A DNA stretch of 64,000 bases from Phallusia mammillata (taxonomy: Eukaryota > Chordata > Ascidiacea > Phlebobranchia > Ascidiidae), in the NCBI GenBank assembly GCA_003260075.1, contig QLIY01000046.1, forward strand, positions 242,081 to 306,080. The letters are read 5' to 3'. Positions within the stretch are counted from its first letter, which is position 1. Each line of letters opens with the position of its first letter. The position numbers were made by a program, and so were the translations under genes. Shown here in pieces: positions 1-11,642 of the stretch. A model generated the notes under the pieces. That model made no database searches. It saw nothing but the letters and a program-made list of their open reading frames with translations, and had not been told where the DNA came from.

Positions 1-2797
1 TTTTATTCTACTTATGTTATGGGAACCAATAAGGTTTTCAACTTGTAACAAGGGCACACAGAGACAATTTACTTTTTACTACCTGATAAACGCTTACCGC
101 TTGTGTGTGAATGGCTAGATTGGTATCAGGGATGGGCAAAGGTTGAAGTTGGGTTCATCCAGATGATTCGGAAAAGAATAGTTCAGCAGATTCAAACGTA
201 AACTTCGAGGTGTGGCATGAAAGTTTAGTCATAACATCCCATGATAGTTTTATTAACATCAATGACCCGAGACTTTTGCTTTTTGTGTCCAATGTTAATG
301 TCATATAACAGACTATTGGGATCAGCTGGTCCGCTCTTCGCGATTTATTTGGATATGTATAGTGGGTTTGTGATATGGTAAACACGAAACATGCGAGCCC
401 AAGCTGTAGGCATTTAAAGTTTATATATATCGAACCCACAGGTTTAGTGTAGGGATCCTGTGGAATATATGATACATCGGTAACAGCCACTTTCACTCAC
501 CTTGTTTCAAAAACTGCAACAACCCAAAATTGCGAAGATCAAAAAATAGGCACAATGAATCCTTTTTTATGAAAGTACAAAAATTACGTGCAGGTTGTGA
601 TTTATGCGATTGGTTGTCAAGTTAGAACAATGTTTAAAATTTCAAATGCTAAAATTCCTTTAAATGAGCACATTTGGCCAAACTGTTGCGGTGGTGTGAT
701 TCTTAGGTACATGACTACTTTATACCAAGCGAAGATAATCTGTATTTAATTAATGCGGATGTGCTATATAATATTAGCCTGGAGATACACAACCTACGCA
801 CCGTATCCGAGGAAATCATTACCTCGCATATGCCAGTTACCATATATACCCAGCTTTTCGTCTATAACTTAATCGCCTCGTCACGTCTCAAGCAGATTTG
901 TGTAAGGTTTTCGAAAACCGTAGCGTACCTCATCTACCTTATTTGCGTTTTATTCTTGGGTTGGTTACCTTCGGAGAGAGCTCGCTGTCAACATAAGCAC
1001 TCTAATCGTATGCGATTCATTAACATACCTTCACGATGTGTTGTGCCACAACAAGAGCCCGGCGCTTCCGTTCCGCGAAAACTTGCTGTTCTCAAACCGA
1101 GTTCTAGTCAACTTGGCGTCGACTAGGTAGAATGTAAGCAAATATGATGTAATGAAAAAGTAAATCGTGTTATTTTTGGCGGTAACTTGTAGTTGACCAA
1201 TGCGGATGACTTATTTAGCATAATGCGTTCTATTTTTACTAAAATTTGGATAATTATTACACTGACAAGGCAACTTTGTTTTGTTTTTATTATTTTAAAT
1301 GAATATTTGAATATATAAATACAAAATATGACAACATGTACAATGTTTTGCCCAATCCACTGATATATGTTTTAGTTTTATTAGTTTTCATGGTGTATGT
1401 CATGCAGTAACGTTAAAATAGATTATTTCTAAATGGGATCTTGCAATAGACTAATCTGTCCTCCCAAAGAAACACTACATGCAAAGTAAGTCAATCCCAC
1501 ATTAAAAGTTACCATGTTTGCCGAAAAATTGGTTAAAAGTATTTTGTTGAATTAATGAGGTTTTAATAATGTACACAATCGTGCCAATGTCCTAACCTCA
1601 AAATCTTAATTGGATATTTGTTTGCCGTCAACCTCGCCATCGGTTAAAGTCCATCCTGTCCTTGCAAAAATGCGACCTTAACAACAAACATTTTTGATTC
1701 TTATCGCATCTGGGTATTCCCCGGATTACGTATTTGTCGTGTGACGTTTGAATTTGAATGCTCGTTTCGATCCTTGCTGTGCGATTTAGCCCTTGATGGT
1801 TGAGAACGTTTTTCCTAATTAAGTCAAAAGGGGGATTTTGTCAAAGCAAATTTAGGAAAGCGTTGGAATTCAGCTATTGTCGTGCCATCGTGAGGCATTT
1901 AGATTTGTAATCGACAAGCTTATTTGGTGATCTTTCGATAAACAAATTTGAATAAAAACCGGATTTTTATCAGAACAGTTCCCTGAAACTTATTTGCGAT
2001 TCTAATTTTCTTTTTATGACGTGATGTTTTGAGCATTTGGTGTAAAACTATATGAGGTAATGGGAGAAAAACGTCTTAAATGGTGTTATGTTCTGTAAGT
2101 GGAAGCAATAATTAGCATACATTTAGATGGTTACCAACATAGTTTTGCACATGTTTACGCCACGTAAAACTTCTGAGAAAAAGATAAACTAAACGCTAAT
2201 TTTTGTAGTTGTAGATTGTCTTGGGCCCATGAATTTTGCATATAAAAGTTTCAAAAGCAAAATAAGATTAACTTGGTGATGGCATACCCCAGTCGGCTTA
2301 TCGGATTTATCTTAGTTGTTTGCTGATAGTTAGTAAGTCGTAGACATGCTTGTATCGAATATGTGTTTGTTAACTACTGTATTAGACACTCACTGTTTTA
2401 TAAACTGCGCTGATACAAAAATCGTTAACACTGTCTGTAGGTGTGTAGGTGTGTATGTGTTTTATAACTTTTAGTTGTATTCTTGTTAGGTTTTTTTTAT
2501 TTATTCCTTTTTGTTATATATTTGTGTTTAGAGCATTTTAGCTGGTAATTTACCAAAAAAACACAGCTGTAAAAACTGTCAATAAGTACAGCGTCATAAA
2601 GGGAGATACGAAACCTAATAAAGCGAACTTGTAATCGTGGGCTTTCAAGCCTTGACCTTCGCTCGTGACCTTGAGAAAGCAACGGCAGCGTGCTCTCATC
2701 GGAAAAAAGGCGCCAAGACAAAAGACCGGGAGCGAGGCGTCGGGTAGTCATTTTTAAACGGATCATACTGGACGAACAGTCAAATCAAGAACTTTAG
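1..2797. other. Gene-poor left flank
   Basis: I recognise no coding exon here on either strand. The open frames (for example + strand 761-1126, 121 codons, and - strand 155-496) have low-complexity or hydrophobic composition, match no family I know and have no convincing splice context. A hAT-like left terminus (cagggatgggcaa) starts at 126 without a matching right end. A short GT-rich microsatellite lies near 2437-2461. N-terminal exons of the RNF126/115-like gene, including the expected zinc ribbon, could lie here or further left, but I could not find them. Confidence 0.5.
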
Positions 2798-5700
2798 TTT
2801 CAAAACCATGGTATCTGTACCGGATTGCCTTGAACGCATTTCTGCTGTATTGCAGTTACTTGGTCAGTTGGACAACGCAGGACCACCTCCAGCAAGCGAA
2901 CAAACGATCAACGGATTGCCAACAATTCATGTCGACCAACCTCTCGTCGGTGGGTACATTGGTGTTATGTTTTTGTTTAAATTTGTGCAGCTGTTTTCAA
3001 ATTGTACGATTAAGAAGTTGTAACTTGCCGTATGTCATTATTTCATGAACAGATACGGTTATTAAAGACATTTGATACTATTTGCTTAATTTCCCTTGTT
3101 ACAAACATGTGAAAAATTAATGTTCTTTACTTGGTACGTCCAGTATTAAATTCTTAAAAGAGTTTACACCTAATAGTAAGTCGCTTCTATTTTACTTTAA
3201 ATTTAAATGATGGAATAATGTTTTTTATATGACAGCTTAATAAATATGTGTGGTTAAAATAGTTTAAATCAGGGATGGGCAACCTTTGTTACTGTAGGGC
3301 CAATCATGAATGTCAAAATTGGATCGCGGGCTGCACATGTGCATAACACAAAGTGATTTTGCTTTGTTTCTTACCAAATATGCTCAACTACAAGTATAAT
3401 TCGTATTTGATTCAAGCCACATTTTGCCAGATCGCAGAAAACTAGCACCAGGCGCATTAATCAGCTAAAAATATGTAATAATTGAACTCGTTTGCCAGTA
3501 TTTTTGAAATCCAAGCGTCTTTGCGGGCCGCACAACCTTTAATGAAGGGCCGCAGGTTGCCCACCCCTGGTTTAAATAATGACAGGAAATAATGTTCCCA
3601 GCGTTTACGTGCGTTTGCTGGTGTCCGTTGGACAAATTTGCTAACATTGTTTAACCCTTCCCTGTGCGGTAAAACACAAACACGTCGCATCCACTTGTGT
3701 AGTAGACTGGTGTCATTGTGGTGAAGTCATGTGGGCAATGTTTGGTTCAAGAGTTCAATGCTTTACTAATAAGGCTTGTAGGCTTTTTACATACAATTCT
3801 GTGGGGATCTGTGTACGTGACTTAGCTTCATTTTCTTAAATTTACCTAATTGCATGTTGTATTAAGTCTAATATAGTCTGTAAATCTTAAAACAAAAACT
3901 ACCATTGAACAATTCAATCTATATAAATTAGGCTGGTTTCATTTCGGACATTTTAATTACATCAGTAACACTTGACGCTGCCAATTAATCTCCATACCTC
4001 ATCTTAGATCATACATTAGTTCAGTTAACCTGCACTGTTCAACCAAGACGCTTTGTGTCCATTGTGTGACTGTTGAATTGAATAGGCCTCTGTTTTTTGA
4101 TAAATGTGCTGTGGCTTGAGTAATGATGGGACATTGACAAAATACGTCATAACATTTGTAGCAAAAATGAACTGGGAAAGATTTGTACTGGAAGTTATAA
4201 GTGGTAATTTAAGTGAATGTAAAACATTTTTTGTTTGATAGCTAGTTTGCCTTTCATAATTAACTTAAGTTTAAAGAGTACAATTAGCTATTTACACGAA
4301 AAAGCACCATCGAATTTGTGAGTTCACACAAATATGTTTCAAGTCTTTAACCTGAAATAGCCAAAGGTTGATTTGTTGCCCGTTGTTGAAAAGCCGGAGT
4401 GAAATCGAAACCAGGCATTTCCACGAAAATAAATTCGCCGCCCTTTGCTTGCCGTCGCTGTGAACTTTCGGCGACCCAGCGCGCTCGGAGTTCACCTAAA
4501 GTTCGCCACTTCTTCGCATCTCCACAGCTTGTGCCGTCTTGTTTACGGATGAGCAACCGCGCGTTTCGCGATCCACGGGCGATAAGCAAAGGCCTCTGTG
4601 TGACGTCACACGTCTTCTCTATAAGGTGCCTGCTGCGGAGCCGCGTATTTTGACAAGGAGTTCACGACCTCGGAGGTCAGAAAAAGTTCATGCGGGCGAA
4701 CTGGAGTTCGAAAATTTGCTCTCGTGCCGAATTTCCAATGATTTGGCGTAAATATGTTTGCCCCAAGCGTCGACACGCGCGAATTGAGATGACACAAGTG
4801 AGGTCATTTGTTATTGGCACAGGTGCCGAATTTTAACATTGAACCATTTCTGTATTAGTAACGTTCAGGTTAGTCACCCTAAAATGGCACATTTGAGAGC
4901 CATGAAATTTAGAAGGTTTAAATTGCAGTTTAGCAAAAATTTTGTCACGGGCGGTCTGTCTTTGAAACGGCAAACCACTCCCAAAATCGTTACTGTGTAT
5001 CGTACCAAGTGATTTATAGCGTTCAATTGCTTGTGCACGCGTACCCGGCGACCAACGCGAATCAACAAAGCGTATTGTGATGTCACAGTTGGTGTTTGGG
5101 TCACGCGGAGGTCAATCGTTTGTGCTTTACGACGGAACAAAGAGCGGCTGTTTGTTTGTCGGCTATTCAGGTCCCCTACCGGAATGGATTATAGCGGATT
5201 AGCTTGACTAAGTTCCTTTCGAAAAATGACAGCACAGCCATCATTTGACGATTTTGCAACATTGTTTTTCTTTTAAAAACAAATTGAACTATTCCGCCTT
5301 ATAATATGAACTTTATCACCTTTATTTGCACTACAAGGAATATCTGGCCCAATTTCGTTTTAAAGGCATAATACATCCGCGAGTTCGTTAACTTATCCGC
5401 GCCCACAGAGTAAGCGTACCCGCATCGTATCGTCTTGAACCTCTGTCCCCGACTTGACACGGATTTGTGTGCGTTAAGATCGAGCAAGCGATATCTTAGG
5501 CCACAAGTAATGGAGAAACCGCGCCATGAGTCCATGACCTGATAGGTTCCGGGAAACGGCGCCGTCTCTCCTTGCAACGTTTTATAGACTTTTTACCGCA
5601 GCTATAGTAAAAGGTTGTGGTGATAAGTTTAATTTGCTTTTATGTTGTTCCAACAATTTAATGTCAATTAGTTTGGTCATTTAAAAAAAACAGTTTTGTC

Positions 5701-7926
5701 ATATTTAAAGGAATAAATAGTAAAAGCGTTTCTGACCCAAACCAATATCCTGATGTCAAAAGCGCTATGACTCATCAGTCAACTTGCACACTGCGAAATT
5801 GGTCCTTTGATTTCCAATAATACCACTCGGTCATATGTCGTCTGCTTCCACGTACCAGCCTCAAACCTCTTGACCGGTTTTCTGCGAAAATTTAGACCCG
5901 ACCGTGGGTGCACTTGATACCTGCAGATCGCACCGCGATGCTTCTGGTTTTTCTCACGGCTTTTAATCAACTTTAAAGGTCCGTTTATTTTGTGAACAGC
6001 GGGAGTGGACTTGGGCCTTGCGTTTTCCTAGAAGACTCGTGAGCGTGTTTTGGCCTTGAATATAGTCTCTGCCCGTGCTGGCTGAGATTTGGAAGCGCTT
6101 TAGGCAAACGTAGACTAATGCTTGGTTGTGGATGCGTCGGTGCGTTGTGCTGTTTAAATTGCAACAGCTGATGCAGTCAACATTATTTTTACCATAATAC
6201 AACTGTCCCAATTATTGTATGTTTGTTTGGTGTCTCGCAGTCAAGTTCATGATTCGCTTGGTTGTAAAATCGATGTTAAAATGTTTCTTGAACTATGCCA
6301 TCTGGAATCCGATTTTTGTTATTTACACGGTAAACAAGGCTTTAAATCCGCTGTCCTGCACCTAAGTAAGTACAAAGGTTATGGTTTTACCTTCTCTCTA
6401 GGCCACTTTGGTTTGTTACCTGAAAGTTCATCTCACAGACGAACATCAGCAGGTCACGAACTTTGTCTGGCCAAATGAAAACCACAGCCAAAAAGTAACA
6501 CGCCGCGAAATGCCAAAACTCGAAATACATTCTACCATTTACAACCTTCGTAAGACCCAGGAGCATGAACTCTGTGAGACATATCGAATCATCGAATGTT
6601 TGTGGTGATAAGACGCGTAGACAAGAATGCTGTTTACGTTTAATCACCGTTCGTTCTGTTCTCATTGTGATGTCACAATACGTACGGTAAAGTCACTACG
6701 GGCTTTCCCATATCTGTATATTTAGTGTTTGGTTGGATTTCCTTTGTTTCAATTTGGTGTTTCATTGTGTAAATGCGCCATAGTTTATGTACGCCCAAAA
6801 CAACGATGTTATTGGCCAAACTACGTTTTCGGAACAATTGTATAACAATGTGCAACCGCAGTTTTGCACTTGGTCCATGGGTATTTTCCAACATTGTTTA
6901 TCAAATTTGATGATCTATTCTTTTTTAGTGTCCATTTGTATAGGTTGAAGCGCCCGAGGTTGTTTTAAACATAAAAATTAGGTAATAGGCTGAAAATATG
7001 TTCATTTCGTTGAACATAGTCCCAATTTAGAACTTAGAAAATACCAAAGCTGACATCATAGCTCATTTTACTGGCAAGTTGGCATTATCGTTACGTTGCT
7101 TTGCTCCCACAAAAATGTTGTTCTATAAGTCTTGTGTACCAATTTGATTTTACTCACACTTTCATTATTGTTTGCAGATTCGGGCAAAGAATGTTCAGTG
7201 TGCATGGAAGCATTTAAACTCAAAGACGAGGCAAAGAAGTTGCCCTGTTCCCATTTTTTCCACATTCCATGCATTGAGCCGTGGCTTAAATTGGTGAGTG
7301 TTAACTTACGAACAGTTTTGAAATAGATTAATGTCGGTAGTTTTCCGACTGGTTGCAATATTTGGAAATGGAAAGTACGTTCCCTAGGAGTGTTTCGTAT
7401 ATTTATGCTGTAGAAATTAAACGCCAGAGGGCAATATACGTCATTGTACAAACAACTGATATGTCACGACACCTTGCCGTTTGCTAGTGCCTGTTTAAAT
7501 CTTTTTTTTTTATTAATTGCCCGAAACAGTGTCTGTTAACCTCAGTACGACGAAAAATGTATTCTCCAATTATAATGATGTAGTTTTAAGAAAACATTTT
7601 CGAAAGCCTGTGGAATATCGTAGCGGTATTTGCTGAGGTGAAGAACCGCTGTTTTAGATTTTTTGATATCATCAGCAGAAAACAACAGTCATTTTTGACA
7701 GTCGCTTGCATGTGTTAAACAATCGTACGATGCTTTGCAGCACAATACCTGTCCGATTTGTCGAAAACTAGTGGAGGATCCGCAGTGTGGACAACCTTCT
7801 TCATCATCATCCGCTGCTCCCAGTCAGTCAGGAACTGCGGGAGAAACCTCAGGGAACAATCCATTCAACTTCCACTTCTTCATGGGACCCGATGGCAACG
7901 ACGAGGATCACACGTACGCCGAGTGA
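2798..7926 (+). CDS. RNF126/RNF115-like RING-H2 E3 ubiquitin ligase (3' exons)
   Basis: Three spliced exons: about 2798-2949, 7178-7293 and 7741-7926 (TGA at 7924-7926). Phases match (1, then 0). Exon one reads LGQLDNAGPPPASEQTINGL, the conserved linker just before the RING in RNF126/RNF115 (human has NQFENTGPPP in that place). Exon two holds CSVC, the CSHFFH cluster and the PWL motif; exon three starts with HNTCPICRK, completing a C3H2C3 RING-H2. The tail is Ser/Gly-rich and acidic, as in the family. RNF126 and RNF115 ubiquitinate clients in protein quality control and trafficking, using an N-terminal C4 zinc ribbon to bind ubiquitin or BAG6. That ribbon is not seen here, so upstream exons are missing or outside the window. 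An in-frame ATG at 2808 exists, but a splice acceptor (tttag, ending 2797) just before it suggests an internal exon. Sure of the family; unsure of the 5' end. Confidence 0.87.
3270..3569. mobile_element. hAT-like MITE with 8-bp TSD
   Basis: A 300-bp element begins cagggatgggcaacct and ends aggttgcccacccctg, so its termini are near-perfect inverted repeats. It is flanked by the direct repeat gtttaaat (3262-3269 and 3570-3577). Eight-base target duplications and CAGNGNTGG-type termini are typical of hAT transposons. There is no transposase; it is non-autonomous. Confidence 0.88.
4598..4611. promoter_or_regulatory. 14-bp CRE palindrome upstream of a TATA-like box
   Basis: gtgtgacgtcacac is a perfect palindrome with the CREB/ATF core TGACGTCA. 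A TATA-like ctataag starts about 8 bases further on, in locally GC-rich DNA inside the large RNF126/115-like intron. This could be an internal promoter. An ATG-initiated 36-codon open frame (4690-4797) ends at a possible GT donor, but its phase (0) does not fit the next RNF exon (phase 1), so no transcript is proposed. Confidence 0.4.
7294..7740 (+). other. Intron of the RNF126/115-like gene
   Basis: A 447-bp GT-AG intron that splits the RING domain between the WLKL and HNTCPICRK segments. Nothing else is recognised in it. Confidence 0.8.
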
Positions 7927-9622
7927 TCGCGTCACCATGTGGTGAAGTACGAGATGCCAAACAGCCATGCGATGGCGCCAGAGAGATTATCCGCGTGAAC
8001 CAAACCGTGGTTGGGGCAGAGTGGGGTAGCGTTGCGAATTTTACTGTTTCTTTCTGTTCTGCGGAGATGTGCCTGGTGGGAATGGAAAATCTAAGAAACA
8101 CCATACCTCACGGCAGCCCTACTGTCGCTAAATTCCCGATTGGTGGGGAAAATAATATTACCCATTTAAAACGATATATCTCTAAAAATGCTGACGGTTA
8201 GGGCTATTTGGGTTGGGGTAAGGTATTTTCATTCAAAATACAATAATCCTAACTTCAAAACCTAGTTCCTAATCTAAAATCTAAAATTTTAAAAACTTTT
8301 CCTTATTCCGTCCCTCTTTGGCTGTTAAATTAACAGTTCAGCTCTTTGCGCAACCTATCGAAATTTGTGTGCCGGGGGGGGGGGCAAAATCTAAAATTTT
8401 AAAAACTTTTCTTTATTCCGTCCCTCTTTGGCTGTTAAATTAATAGTTCAGCTCTTTGCGCAACCTATCGAAATTTGTGTGCCGTGAGGTATGGTGTTGG
8501 TAGCTCTACCTGTGGGGGTTCGGTTGTCGGCGACATTTATTTTCTTGTACTTTCCAACTCGAACAAATTCATATCATGTACGGTGCTTAAAAGTAGAAGA
8601 AAATTACGCAGATTTCACTTTGCGACTATTGTTTGGCCACGTGCGCCTCTTTGGATTGAAATGAACCTATTTAGTTTTCCCCCATTTTAAGTTCTTGTGC
8701 CGTTTGTGTGCGTTTTAATTGCCCCTAGTAAATTTGTAGTCTCTTTTGTAGTACAGGTATCAAATGACAGTAAGGAAATGAATTATAACTTTATCGCAGT
8801 TTGTGCATTGACCTTTCTGTCGTGTTTATGTTTTTCGGTTGACCGCAACAAGTTAGCAATCAGTTGTTACTTGCTTTGATCAAACGATAGCGTGATTTCC
8901 TTTTTCTTGCTGTTGCTGATTTACACAGTGCACGCGTATACAACATTAAAGCTGTTTTTACTGTGATTTGTCGTCTTAAAAATGCATATGGTAAAGGAGA
9001 ACAGTCTATTGAGCATGGTCGCTATGGTAGACTTAATTTAACAAACGTTTTTACGTTTTGATTGATAAGTCAAGTAAAATTTGTATGTTAACGTGGACAT
9101 TGTAAATTACCAAATCTACAAACTAAAATGTTTCCAACTGAAACTGCGTTTTGTCAACGATACAGCAAATATAGTCCTCCGTTCTGTACTGACAACCCCG
9201 ATAAAGGACTTTGTACCTTTTCCGTTGCCATAAATCAAGTTCGGTATAAGTTTAAGTGTGTAGGCTAGAGAAGAATTGCAGTCTTTGGGATTCCATCAAA
9301 AGCTAAAGCAAAGTAAATTACTGTCAACAATAGCAAAATTAATTGACTTGACGATTCTTGAATGTCTGGACTGAACACTAACCATCGGTTAAAAAGTGGA
9401 AGGTCGGGTATGTATTCTGTAACATTTTGATTTTCAAGTCGACGTGCTTCTCAATTTTTTTGAAAGCAAAACTAATGCAAGTTATTCCAATATCAAAAAA
9501 TACAATAAATTATAGTGCAGAAATCGGTGGTCTATCCAATCATACACTAAACCTGAGCACAAATTTCCAAATTATACGCAGCCATGGTCAAATTATATAA
9601 ACTACGACAGAATTATCTGAGA
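7927..9622. other. 3' UTR and intergenic DNA after the RNF126/115-like gene
   Basis: No further coding exon is recognised. It contains one allelic-type duplication around a G run at 8374-8384. A possible ATTAAA polyadenylation signal lies at 8945-8950, which would give a 3' UTR of about 1 kb. Confidence 0.5.
8277..8484. repeat. Duplicated segment joined by an 11-G run
   Basis: About 97 bp (8277-8373) recur almost unchanged after the G run (8386-8484), with two visible substitutions. I interpret this as the overlapping ends of two allelic contigs joined by a placeholder (8374-8384), not a genomic repeat. Confidence 0.85.
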
Positions 9623-9850
9623 GGGTAGGCCAGGGGTGGGGAACATGCGGCCTTTTAGGGCACTAAGTGCGGCCTTCGATGTCAAATTACATGTTTAGGA
9701 TGTTTATATTACGGACTGCACCAGGCGCTGAAAGTAGACAGAAACGCATTTTTGACCAATATTTCACATTACTATTTGATTAGTTCTAGGGCGGCGGTTT
9801 TCAAACTAGAGCCAAACGGTCCACTAGCGTATTTAGGGGGGGGGGGGGGG

Positions 9851-10064
9851 NNNNNNNNNNNNNNNNNNNNNNNNNNNNNNNNNNNNNNNNNNNNNNNNNN
9901 NNNNNNNNNNNNNNNNNNNNNNNNNNNNNNNNNNNNNNNNNNNNNNNNNNNNNNNNNNNNNNNNNNNNNNNNNNNNNNNNNNNNNNNNNNNNNNNNNNNN
10001 NNNNNNNNNNNNNNNNNNNNNNNNNNNNNNNNNNNNNNNNNNNNNNNNNNNNNNNNNNNNNNNN
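9851..10064. other. Assembly gap (214 N)
   Basis: A run of N directly after fifteen G (9836-9850). It lies inside the hAT-like element. Confidence 0.99.
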
Positions 10065-10602
10065 GTCACACTCATACAAGTGAAGATAATTCACAATATG
10101 ATTAAGAGGCAACCACTGTTAGAAACAACTGTGTCGAGTGTTAAAAAGTGTTACATGTATACGATCGAATCGTGACTATACGTTAACCGTTACTTACATA
10201 TTCGTCAACCGTTACTTACAGCAAGAGTCCTTAGGCTAACCAGCATTTAGTTGATATTGTGAGTTTAGTAGGCACAACAGGTGCTTACAGAGAGGTCTAC
10301 ACAGTCTACCGCCAGATGGCGCATTTTCTGCCGCAAGGTGACGCATTTTCCTTCGCAAGGTGGCGCAAAATATTTTGTATTATTGCCCCCCCCAGCGATT
10401 TTCGTAGTACTACCCGGTAGTCGGTAGTAACTATACCGAGTACCGAGAGCCAAAAGTTCTACAATCTTACTTGTATTTCAAATAAACAATTGTTTGTGCA
10501 TAATCGAATGTCTTAAACTCTGTTTTTGCGCATAATCGAATGTCTAAAACCTAAGTCTGTGATGTCACAAGGTGTTCTTAGATCATTGATATTTGTAAAC
10601 AA

Positions 10603-10660
<58 letters not shown>
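10603..10660. other. 58-G run, probable disguised gap
   Basis: Pure G, followed by A-rich low-complexity sequence. It is one of a family of long G runs (39-88 nt) here that behave like gaps: others break exons of nested genes C and D. Confidence 0.75.
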
Positions 10661-10661
<1 letters not shown>

Positions 10662-10893
10662 TAAAAAAAAAAATAAAAAAAATAAAAAGAAATGTAGTAA
10701 GGAATTATATTTAGCTTCGGTCGTAAGCCCTACAACTCTACAAGGGAATTTCAAAACGACGACCATCCTGTAGGTTAAAAAGTTTGAACACCACTGTCCT
10801 TGGCCTGGAAAATAGAAAATAGTCCTAAACATGTGTCGATAAACCGTTTGGTGGCCTTGATAAACAAAAAAGTTCCCCATCCCTGGGGTAGGC

Positions 10894-11606
10894 ATTTACT
10901 TGGCATAAACGTCACTACAACAGATATGTTGTAGGAAATAGTTAGCATGTCGTTAAAATATCTGTTGTTGTAGTCTTTACATAATAACCAGGCTAAGGAA
11001 GAATCGGACTGGCTGCTGTAATAATAAGGATTAACAAAATTAAACACAGCAAGGGTTGAAGTTATCAGTTGTAGCCTAATTGGCTCTTTTCAATAAATAC
11101 GACACCGCCGGTCAAACTTCGTTCTCGTGTGAAGGCATTTAAAGTGCAAAGAAAAGGTACAGTGACGGCTACGTAAATTTACAAACTTGAACATCGCAGA
11201 AAAGTTTTTCTGAGAAATGTAAACTTCAGCGTGAATTGTTTTTGTTTATTAAGTAAGGTATATTTGCTACAGCTTGTTAATGGTAGACCCGACCGTATGA
11301 ATATGTGGAACCAATAGTTAACCTTAAAAAACTTGCTTGTTTTCAGTTGTAGTGCAGGTGTTGATTGGGACATTAAGTAGAAGATAAAAATTAGACCTAA
11401 TAAAAATATGTTAAACTGCATTCTCTTCTAATAGTAGTAGTAGTATTGTACTGCTGGTTATTTCTGAATATACGGCTAACCGTTTGGATTGGTGTTGTAA
11501 TAATAATGTTTGATTGTTTTTTTGGTTTTAGCTAGCATGCATTGTAATTGAGCAATTTTTTTTCTAAATTCTTATGATAAACAATATTATGCTAATTATC
11601 TTACAG
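10894..11606. other. Intergenic region upstream of MUL1
   Basis: AT-rich DNA with no recognised exon. It ends in a pyrimidine-rich acceptor-like site, ttatcttacag (AG at 11605-11606), 32 bases before the MUL1 start. Confidence 0.6.
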
Positions 11607-11642
11607 TCTATGTAGTACAAAATGATCAAAAAAGAAAAATGA
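11605..11642 (+). promoter_or_regulatory. MUL1 leader: acceptor site plus two tiny uORFs
   Basis: An acceptor-like AG (11605-11606) is followed by a start-stop ATGTAG (11610-11615) and then a six-codon uORF (ATG 11622). The stop of that uORF, TGA 11640-11642, overlaps the MUL1 start as ATGA. If the AG is used, either by cis-splicing or by spliced-leader trans-splicing as is common in ascidians, the mature leader is very short and both uORFs remain in it. That suggests leaky scanning or reinitiation. Usage of the AG is inference. Confidence 0.5.

Larger units (their letters stand above)
2950..7177 (+). other. Large intron of the RNF126/115-like gene
   Basis: Runs from GT at 2950 to AG at 7176-7177. 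It holds a complete hAT-like MITE (3270-3569), a locally GC-rich stretch at about 4380-5160 with a CRE palindrome followed by a TATA-like ctataag at about 4619, and two further TGTGATGTCACA palindromes. No coding exon is recognised. The open frames around 4400-4800 and 6215-6665 overlap on both strands and resemble no family. Confidence 0.6.
9631..10885. mobile_element. hAT-like element containing assembly gaps
   Basis: Left end caggggtggggaac, right end gttccccatccctg, flanked by the 8-bp direct repeat gggtaggc (9623-9630 and 10886-10893). The interior contains a G run plus 214 N (9836-10064) and a 58-G run (10603-10660), so its true length and any transposase are unknown. A second set of termini (ttttcaaactag near 9800 and gtttgaacaccactg near 10785) suggests a nested hAT-like insertion. 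Confidence 0.82.

Noticed and set aside
761-1126. 121-codon open frame as a gene
   Set aside because: No family resemblance, no splice or polyadenylation context, and unremarkable composition for chance ORFs.
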